From contig CM029647.1 of NCBI GenBank assembly GCA_017311315.1, positions 4,224,576 to 4,288,575 on the forward strand: 64,000 nucleotides of DNA, written 5' to 3'. Each line of letters opens with the position of its first letter. The stretch's first letter is position 1. Of this stretch, positions 55,862 to 64,000 are shown one piece after another. The position numbers and the translations under genes were made by a program. Source of the DNA: Dendrocalamus latiflorus (lineage: Eukaryota; Streptophyta; Magnoliopsida; Poales; Poaceae). The notes beneath the pieces are model-generated. The model was not told the origin of the DNA. It did no database searches and saw only the letters and a program-made list of their open reading frames with translations.

Positions 55862-58800
55862 AAAAACAAGAGAAGTGCTAATAAACTGGTAAGTATCAGA
55901 AATGCTCTTCCTACCTATCTTACTGCTAGCAAAGTCTGCGTTGGAGTAGACTGTCAGGGAAAGATAGGAAGACAAAAAGTATCAGATACCATAGTCTAGA
56001 GTAGCTCGAAGATACTTGAAGATGCGCTTCACTGCCTGACAGTGAGAAATGGGAGAAGCCTGAAATCGGTCGCATAGATACATAGCAAAGTTTATGTCTG
56101 GCCTTGAGGTAGTGACGTACAAGAGGGAGCCAATCATGTTACGGTATTCCTTTTGATCTACAGGCCCACTATCCTCGTCAGGTTTAAGTGTAGTCGAGGT
56201 CGCCATTGGAGTTGACTCCAGTTTGCCATCACTCATGTCGAAGCGTCTTAGGAGGTCTCGAGTGTACTTGCTTTGATGCAAGAAAGTACCCTCCCGAGTC
56301 TTCTTGATCTGGAAGCTGAGGAATAAGCTTAACTCACCTATCATGCTCATCTCAAACTATGTGCTCATGACATTAGAAAACTGGAAAACAAGAGCATGAG
56401 AGAACCACCAAAGATAATGTCATCCACATACATCTGGACGAGCAGAAAGTCATTGCCATGATTGTGAATAAACAAGGTCTTATTTACCTTACCCATCTCA
56501 AATCTATGACTCAACAAATAGAATTTAAGCCTCTCATACCAAACTCTAGGGGCTTGCTTAAGTCTATACATGGCTTTCGAAAGCTTGAAGACGTAGTTTT
56601 GGTATTTAGGATTCTTGAAACTTGAAAGCTGTCTAACATAAATCTCTTCCTCAATATACCCATTGAGGAAGGCACTCTTGACATCCATCTGGTACAACTT
56701 GAAGCTCGCAAGTAGAATCCTAAAGGCCTTTAGTCTAGATATAAGGGCAAAGGTCTCCTCGAAATCTAAACTCTTAACCTGAGAGAAACTCTGAGCTACC
56801 AGTCTAGCCTTGTTTCGAATGACTATTCTATCCTCACCCTGCTTATTCTTAAAGACGTCCTTGGTTTCTATGACATTATGACCACTAGGAAAAATTTTTA
56901 ACTACTCATGCATGACGTTAACTCAAAACTCATCAGAAAGTGCGTGACAAATATCCTTAGGCTCAAAATTGGCGACAAAGGCAGAATATAGGTAGAAATG
57001 AGGTAAATTAGATTTTGAGCGTGTGACATACTCGTGAAGATCTCCTATCATCTGCTCAGAGAGATGACGACATTGAATGTGTCAAGGAGATCCTCGATGA
57101 GAAGAAGAAGTGGCCTCTGTCTCATGGGCTAAGGAGGTAGGAGTAGAGCCACAAGCTCCAGAAGAATCAAAAGGTAACGGCTGATCTCCCAGAAGCATAG
57201 TGGTAGAAACAAGCACCTCAAGGGAAGGATGGACTGGATCAGGTACCCTCATCATCATCTACTAAGTGGTCTCGGATTGCACTACTGGACCTGAGATGTT
57301 GGGTCTAGTGCCAGGACTGGCCTCATCGAAAGTAACCTCACAGATCTCTACAATCCTACTAGTCTCACAGTTCTAGGCCCTATAACCCCGCGAAGAAGTC
57401 GAGTAACTTAGAAAAATACCATCAAAAGAGCGTGACTCGAACTTATCTAGGTTCCTAGACTTCAGAATAAAATCTTGCAACCGAAAACATGAAAATGTGA
57501 GGCACTGAGCTTTCACCCATATCTCAACTTATAAGAAGTGCGATGCAAGTGTGCTCTCAGAAAAACTCTGTTCGAAACATGACATGCGGTGGCTATAGTC
57601 TCAGCCAAAAAACTTCCTAAGTGTAGCATACTCGTCTAGTATCATTCTGACCATCTCGACCAAGGTACGATTCTTCCTCCCCACAACACCATTTTTCTAA
57701 GTGACGTGCGGAGAAGAGAACTGATGCTCTACACCAGTCTCCTCATAGAAGCTCTCAAAGTAGGAGTTCTTGAGCTCCGTGCCATTGTCATTGTGAATCG
57801 TGCGTAAGGCATTAGGAAGCTCAACAAACAACCTACCAAACAAACCCTGAAAATGACTGAACATCTTATCCTTCGAGGCTAAAAAAACACCCAAGAGAAT
57901 CTCGAGAAGTCGTCAACCACAATAAAAATATACCACTTCCCACTGGCCGACTGCACTATAGCTGGACCAACAGTGTCCTGGTGCGTCGGTCATAGTCACA
58001 GTGACTAGAGGGTGAGAAGTAGCAACCATCTTGCTATACCGGTAAAGAACACAAACCAAGTGTTTGACCATTTTGAGCCTAGGCAGACCACAAATGCGAC
58101 TGTGACCACTAGCTCGGGTCAAGTGATTAAAGCCAATGTGACTAAAGACAATGTGACCAAGTCTCTTATGCCAAAAAGAGATATCACGGGACTCTAAAGC
58201 AACTAAGTACCTGAGAGAATCACCAGAAGACTCAAAAAAATCAACATGAATAATCCTCCTAAACCTAGAAATTCCACAAATTAGACTACCCAAAGAATAA
58301 ATAATTTTGCAAGCATTTTTATTGAAACTTACCTCGAAATCGTCATCGGTAAGCTGAGAAATAGATTGCAAATTATAACGCAGCTTACTCATAAGGCAAC
58401 ATCCTTAAGAATGAAAGAATCATTAATACGCACAGTACCTTTATCGATGACTCGACCAGAAGAAGCGTTACCAAAGGTGATCGTCTCATCACCTGGAGCT
58501 CGACTAGGAAAGAGAACCAACGAGAGTCTCTGGTCATGTGTTGAGAACAGTCGGAGTTGACAAGCCAAACCTCTCCCTTCTCAGGCTGACAAACCTGAAT
58601 CAAAGAGAAGCAGACATCGGTGGCTCAGTACTGGGGTAAATAAGAGCAGATATAGAAACCCAATATTCAGTCACGTGATGAGCAGTAGATCTAGTCACAG
58701 AAGCAGAAGACTGATCTCTCGCGACACTACGCACTCCGCTCCTAACATACTCAGACTCGGACAATACTCATCAGATGCTTTCTCTGCCTTGGACATCAGG

Positions 58801-59000
58801 GTTTAGGAGATGAAAGTGATCACTATCAAGGCCACGACTGATTTGTTGATCTTGACTCTTGATGCGTTGTACTTACGTCTAAAGAGTCACGAGATCGATA
58901 ACAGTGAATGGCTTTGGTCACCGATTTCACTTTTGCTTGTGGAATATCTTCTAATGGTACTTTAGGTTTTTCTTTGACTGGTTTATGCTTCGGGTTTTTC
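55862..59000 (-). pseudogene. Ty1/copia retrotransposon polyprotein relic
   Basis: Read leftwards from 59000: a basic gag-like piece (HKPVKEKPK); a protease-like start (VNSDCSQHMT, about 58560); the GAG-pre-integrase domain (FWHKRLGHIVFSH, near 58110); the integrase core with NDNGTELKNSYFESF near 57770; reverse transcriptase with YQMDVKSAFLNGYIEEEIYV at about 56690 and YVDDIIFGGS near 56410; and the start of RNase H (VYSNADFA, about 55945). Many stops and shifts break it: between integrase and RT most of the frame is lost; a shift follows YVDD; a stop lies at 55982. No LTR pair or primer-binding site is recognisable, and RNase H is cut off at the junction with the LTR-like repeat. Different lineage from the copia fragment at 42568. 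Confidence 0.88.
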
Positions 59001-59139
59001 TGGAATGTTGCCACCTTTTCTCCCAAGCTTTAGATTAATCCTGGTTCAGCCGCCACGTCTCTGTATACAAGGATAAAATAGGGGTATCAAAACAGAAGGG
59101 TCAGTGGTCCGTTGAGGCTGGTCAATTTAGGACAGTTTG
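59001..59139 (+). repeat. 139-bp direct repeat, right copy
   Basis: See the left copy at 54795-54933. The two copies have different outer flanks, so the ends of the repeat are abrupt. Confidence 0.95.
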
Positions 59140-60364
59140 ATTAGTTGGTGCATACAGCTACAGTTGATTAGTTAGCACGTAATGCGGTGAGTCAGCAGCT
59201 AAGCGAGTTGGGGGAGGCGACAGGTCGTACGTGCTGCGGCCTGCGGACCAGGGATCACATCACATGCGAGTTCATGTGCGACCGAGGCGAGGCGGCACAC
59301 GTCGCAGGGGTTCTGGAAGGCGAGGACGGAGAGGACAGGGAACGTCCAGAACGCGCGACGCAGGCACAGGGGCTACGTGTGCGCGCGGCGCGGTGGTCGG
59401 CCCATGAGCGCGGACCACGTGAAATCGAAGGGGGAGCAAATGCGCGGGACACGTCGCGGCGTACAGTGCGGTGGCGTGCTAACTGTTGAGGAGTACTTGG
59501 GAAAACAAAACAAATTAGGCTGGATGGATCGTCGGCGAGGGAGGCCGTGGTGCGGTAAGCTGCGCCGCACAGTCGGATGGGTGCGGCGCGGCCGTAGCCG
59601 ACCTGCTTCCCGGCCAGAGACACTGCGACCGCCCGGCCGATGCACAAGGTCGCGTGCAATAACCGATGCCAGCCCATGCACAAGGTCGCGTGCAATAACC
59701 GATGCCAGCCCATGCACAAGGTCGCGTGCAATAACCGATGCCAGCCCAAGCCAGCAGCACTAGCGATCGATGTTTCCAACGGGTTAAAGAAAACCGGAAG
59801 TATACAGTGATTGGCCGGCTCGCCGTGACTCTTGCTCTGGTGCTCTCATTTGCCGGCCGCTCGATAAGTTGGCCGGAGCCCTACCAACAGTGGCTGGTGC
59901 TTTTCCCTGGAAATGTGACAGGAGCCAATGGAACCAACCACTTCCAAGTGGGTACATTTCGTCGGTGTAGCTTTGCCAAAACAAAAGCAAGACTTTTTTT
60001 TAAGATAAATAAATAAATGACTCGGCTGAGGCCTATACGTAAGTTAGGCCGACCCATGTACATGTTTTCCTTTCTGTAGCTTGCACCGTGCTGGGCTCGG
60101 CCCATCCCCTCTCCCGTGCAAGTCTGTACAGCCAGCCTGCCATACAGAACAAACTTGAGCTAAGTCACCCAGGTCAGAACGGATAGCGCCGTACCAGCAT
60201 AGGCCTTCGTCTCCATGACTCGCAAATCGCATGCAATCACAACGCTGAGTCGGTCTGTCCCGGCCCAGCGCCCGAACATGTTCTTCTCACCTCCTGAATT
60301 CTTGGAGGCACATTTCTTTTCTGCGTTGCTTCACAATCTATACTATTTGTGATCCCTCTTCCAG
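59140..60364. other. GC-rich unassigned DNA 5' of the MIOX relic
   Basis: 59190-59760 is GC-rich with overlapping frames on both strands and no domain. This sequence stands where the missing 5' exons of the MIOX relic should be. Confidence 0.5.
59641..59748. repeat. Three perfect 36-bp tandem units
   Basis: Units start at 59641, 59677 and 59713 and are identical to the base (TGCACAAGGTCGCGTGCAAT start). Because 36 is a multiple of three, all open frames through it repeat 12 residues three times. Confidence 0.97.
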
Positions 60365-61243
60365 GCCACACATTCCCTGTCGGTTGCAACTTCAACGAAT
60401 GCAATGTCCGTCACAAGTTATGATGTATGAACAAGCATTTGATCAATGCCGATTGACATGAAGAAAATCGTATTTTGGACGGTAAGTCTATCTGCACTCT
60501 CGCGGTACTTCAAGTCTTCAAGGAGAACCCTGACAATAGCAATCCCAGGCACAACAGCGAAACCGGTGTTTACGCTGAAGGATGCGGGCTCGACAATGTG
60601 CTCATGTCTTTCGGGCATGACGACCACATGTATCCGGTAAGAGTGTAGAAATGCATTGCAATTGCATGTTAGTTCTGTCACTGGCAGGTTGCTAAAAGGA
60701 GAACAAAACAACCATGCCTTCTGCTGCCCTGTTCGTCATCCGCTACCATTTTTTCTACCGTAAGCTTAATGCTAGGTTTCATTTGGCGTTCACTTAGTAC
60801 TGCAAAATTGCAAGGGGGAACTAATCTATCAGTTTGCTGTTTTCAGCATTACACAGATGGAGCATATTAGCACCTGATGAACGATCAGGACAAAGAGAAC
60901 CTCAAGTGGCTACATGTGTTCAAGTAATTACAGGCCAGATAGCTCACACATTTAAAAAGAAATGTTTCGTTCCACAATAGGAAACCAATGCAGTTTTATA
61001 GCCATTATTGTTATCTTTGTTTTTTTTGTGTGTGCAGTAAGTATGACTTGTATGGCAAGAGCATGGTTAGGGTTGTGATGTGGAGGTCAAGCCATACTAC
61101 TTATCACTCATTGAGAAGGTTTTTTCCTCCATCTGAATCTTTTTAAGGAATTCCTTTTGTTGACTAATGCTTATATCTGAGTTAAATTCTCACATATTTT
61201 GGGTTGCAATATGCAGTACTTCCCTGCAAAGTTGAGATGGTGG
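60365..61243 (+). pseudogene. Truncated myo-inositol oxygenase (MIOX) gene
   Basis: MIOX is the cytosolic di-iron enzyme that turns myo-inositol into D-glucuronate, a cell-wall precursor. Only the 3' two-thirds of a plant MIOX remains, with exon-intron structure kept: about 60365-60416 (TFPVGCNFNECNV), 60506-60636 (YAEGCGLDNVLMSFGHDDH), 60688-60759 (MPSAALFVIRYHFFY), 60847-60923 (HLMNDQDKENLKWLHVF), 61038-61118 (KYDLYGKSMVRV, VKPYYLSLIEK) and 61217-61240 (YFPAKLRW). Breaks: 5' exons absent; a small duplication and shift at the start of the second block; two extra bases early in the third; an in-frame TAG before HLMND; a shift before the VKPYY part; and the normal stop codon reads TGG. Retained introns mean a DNA-level duplicate, not a retrocopy. 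Confidence 0.88.
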
Positions 61244-62939
61244 TTCGATCTTTTAGGAGATTTATCAACTCGCGAGCACTTCAATTCTTTCTTCAGTCAT
61301 TCTGCATTCACTTTGCATCACTGATCTGAAATAAGGATGGACTTCTGCATCTATGGAGTCCCAGCTCGGATGTAGGATATTTCAAGTTGCAATAAACATT
61401 GTTGTCACCTGCTGATGCCAATTCTTGAAACATGGGTGGTTCTATCCAGTTACTGTTGCACAATTGACAGTAATCTGCATTCGCAATACTGCTACAGAGT
61501 ACAGACTGATCATGGCATATCCAGTCTTGGGCACTAATCAATCGTTCTACTTCTGTATTGCTCATTATACATCCTCCTGTTGCTCCTTAATAGTAACAAC
61601 CAACCTGAAAACAACAGTGGTTCAGATGTCCCAATCCTTGAAAAGTCGTCTTGTTTCGTGCACACAAGATTGATGTATCATCTTTCCCTTGTGCTAAAGG
61701 AAATGTACTACTCTGAATTTAACACTAAGGATTGACTATTTACTGACGAGCAGACCCTAGTACACGGCTTCTTTGCTCAACTGTCGCCATCAAATTTCTT
61801 ATCTCTGCAGGAAGCTTAACTTAATTTAACATGCGAACAAAAACTTTCCACGACGCAGATGGAAATAGTTGTTGATACGTCTCCTCTCTTCGAGCACAGA
61901 ATGGAGTACCGTGCCCTGTATTTTCAACGGTGGGTTGTAGCAATTTCATTTGTACGCAGGGTCAATCCAAATTTCGTTCTCTGTACGAGCATGCGCCGAA
62001 AAAAACGAGAACAATATGTTCACCTCCATCAAGTCAATTTATCTTTCAAATGCAGACGCAACTAACACATAAACAATCGAAATGTCGAAGCAACACAAAA
62101 CAAGAAGGGGGAAGAAGTCAAGCATGAGCTTGCAGGCATCTGTTTTTCTTCTGCAAAAGACGTAGTTTTAAGAAAGAAGCAAGCAATCATTGTACATGCC
62201 AAGTCACAGTTGGATACTTTGTTTCCTGAACAAAATTGTCTAGTCTTGCCGTGTGACACACTTGCAAAGCAGTGGATCTCACAGCCACAGCTGCTTCACT
62301 CACTTCCCAAGACTTTGCCCAAAATTAGTTACCTGATCACGTCCCCAATTCATATCACAGAGCAACAAGTCTTACAGGTCATACAATAGTGGATTTTTTT
62401 AGGCTGTGGCTTATATTTTATGTCTAAAATTTTGAATTCTGGACTATTCGCAAGAGGCAGTACGTAGAGAAAAATAGCCGCATGTAATTTTGGTCAGTAT
62501 AACTAAACTCGGTATAGTTTGTGGTATAATTTACTTGTTAATATCGCTTTAAAAAACATATCATTTAAAAATTAGTTATTATAGCAAATGGAAGCATAAG
62601 TATAAACAAAGTCTTACCGAACCCACCCATTAATATCAAAGAGACAAAGTTGGCTTATCTGATTTTGGTTATACTTTTTTTTATGAGCCATTATTCTACC
62701 ACCCTTTTATTGCTCTTCGAGAGGGAATTTTTGAGAGAGAGAGGAATCTACCTTTCTACAGTGATAAGTGCATGCATGAAAAGGCCCAAACTTGAAGAGA
62801 AATATTATACAATGTTATACCGTAAAACTCAAAATCGATGGGATAAGACATGTCCATCCGATCAAACCTCTAAATATACACTGAACCATCTATTTTTTTA
62901 TACATACGAGGGGATAAGGATGAAGCATCACAACCAACC
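61244..62939. other. Intergenic, 3' of the MIOX relic
   Basis: 61244-62390 may be ancient 3' flank of the MIOX copy; no frame with a domain. 62395-62610 is an AT-rich dispersed repeat also seen at 44878-45075. 62933-62939 (ACCAACC) borders the next element. Confidence 0.5.
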
Positions 62940-63164
62940 GGAATCGGATCCTCTGCAGTCGGCAGACGCGACGGTAGAGTGCAGTCGTGAATGTGAGCTG
63001 TTGGATTAGAAAAGAACGGTCCAGATCGATTGCTACAGTATTTTCCGTACAGTGAGCTACAGTAATACTGTAGCAATCGATCTGGACCGTTGTTTTCTAA
63101 TCCAACAGCTCACATTCACGACTGCACTCTACCGTCGCGTCTGCTGACTGCAGAGGATCCGATT
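62940..63164. mobile_element. Foldback (hairpin) element with 99-bp arms
   Basis: Left arm 62942-63040 and right arm 63066-63164 are reverse complements with two mismatches by hand count; the spacer is 25 nt. ACCAACC lies directly outside on both sides (62933-62939 and 63165-63171), a probable target duplication of 7 bp or a little more. GC content is higher than in the other MITEs here. A transcript across it would form a long, nearly perfect hairpin. Confidence 0.92.
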
Positions 63165-63182
63165 ACCAACCATTCTCCACCA

Positions 63183-63292
63183 CATATTTCTCTCGTTCCT
63201 CTCTCTCTCCTTCAATTGCTAGCATGCACCTATGTTTCTCTCGTTCCTCTCCTCTCTCTCTCCTCTTGCCTGCAATTGCTAGTGTGCAAGGT
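63183..63292. repeat. Imperfect tandem duplication with CT-rich microsatellite
   Basis: TTTCTCTCGTTCCTCTC ... CAATTGCTAGCATGC is repeated, with a few extra CTCT units, as TTTCTCTCGTTCCTCTC ... GCAATTGCTAGTGTGC. Unit about 52-57 bp. Confidence 0.8.
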
Positions 63293-64000
63293 GTGTGCGT
63301 GCGACGAGCAATGCCGTGGGGAGTGTCATGTACGTGAGTGGCCATCATGAGTAATCTCAGTGGTGCACAGTCAGGCGAGAGTTCATGCGGTAGCTACTAG
63401 CGGGTGAGCACAACGACTACAGGCTTGACTGAGCATGGTGGTAGATGGCCATGAGCTCGCCTGGAGCGACGGGCAGTTATGGGCGATGAGTGGTAGCAGG
63501 ATTGCATAGTAATGACAATGAGATGGATGGCGAGCGGCCATGAGTAAGCACGGTGATGAATGGTGTGCTCGAAACTCACCTCCTACTCATCTTAATTGCC
63601 TCCGGTAAACTCCAACGGCCAAACCGATTCTTTAATATTTGAAGATTTTTTCAAACTCTCTTGAAAATAGGAGTTTTTTGACTGTTTGAAATCCACTTGA
63701 AACTTGAATTTTTGAACTGAAACTCACTTTAAAATTTTATTTGAAACTTGATGTTTTGTCATGAAACTCGCATATGAATTTCTTTTGAGACTGCTTTGAT
63801 ATGGAACTCACCATAAACCCTTCTGAAAATTGTAGCTTCTACATGAAACTTTGTATGATACTCTTGTGAAACTAAAGCTTCGGCTTGAAACTCGTGATGT
63901 TGCTAGTAACCTTGGCAAGGCCGATTCTAGTCTTGTTCTTCATCCCTAGAAATTCCTTGTTGTTGATGATTTTTTTTTATGAAATCGGTGTGATTTTTGG
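63293..64000. other. Intergenic with recurring TGAAACT words
   Basis: 63690-63900 repeats TTGAAACTT/TGAAACTC about every 20-35 bp, a loose decayed array. No gene seen to the end of the window. Confidence 0.45.

Noticed and set aside
54795..59139. 139-bp repeats as the LTRs of the enclosed copia element
   Set aside because: No short target duplication outside, no primer-binding site inside, and copia LTRs are normally longer. Left as an unexplained direct repeat.
59187..59779. Frames of up to 174 codons on both strands
   Set aside because: Length results from GC richness and a 36-bp in-frame triplication; no domain.
60418..60711. Minus-strand 97-codon frame
   Set aside because: It is antisense to recognisable MIOX exon sequence on the plus strand.

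Overview
This window is plant nuclear DNA, almost certainly from a grass (Poaceae). The evidence is two intact coding genes with very GC-rich exons set in AT-rich flanks, many Tourist-like (TTA/TAA target duplication) and Stowaway-like miniature elements, CACTA, hAT and Mutator-like DNA transposons, and two broken Ty1/copia retrotransposons. The species cannot be named from the sequence alone. I see no bacterial, organellar or CRISPR features. All alignments were made by eye.

Intact genes. Both lie on the minus strand. A three-exon R2R3-MYB transcription factor of subgroup 14 type (240 aa) is at 4259-5197. A single-exon plant RR-TZF (arginine-rich tandem CCCH zinc finger) protein (381 aa) is at 36341-37486, with a TATA box at 37638-37645. 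Four broken gene copies accompany them: a 5'-truncated, intron-retaining myo-inositol oxygenase (MIOX) relic at 60365-61243; a captured piece of a WRKY group IId gene at 23700-24183; and two GRF-type zinc-finger genes at 30898-31371 and 41465-42070, each needing one -1 frame change.

Transposable elements fill the rest. Several have exact boundaries. A 3.2-kb hAT with a decayed transposase (16906-20131) has 8-bp target duplication TAGCAAAG. A 2.0-kb poly-A-tailed retroposon (22696-24691) has a 12-bp duplication, and a second hAT (24703-25290) is nested inside that duplication. A 1.1-kb hAT (33953-35092) holds a huge G-rich block. A Mutator-like element (49120-51802) has terminal inverted repeats of about 0.9 kb and a 9-bp duplication. 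A CACTA-type element (6156-7003) has a GCT duplication. Many MITEs are present, several with clear TTA/TAA duplications. A dispersed, LTR-like minus-strand family occurs three times (about 11.2-13.4, 20.1-21.65 and 54.97-55.86 kb).

The most informative structures are: a tandem duplication at 46291-47566 in which each copy holds a different MITE and serves as the empty site for the other; the retroposon/hAT nest at 22.7-25.3 kb; a 225-bp foldback at 62940-63164 with 99-bp arms and only two mismatches; and a 139-bp direct repeat flanking a 4.1-kb chimeric retroelement block. I found no multi-gene functional system. The interest lies in gene capture, nested insertion and gene decay.
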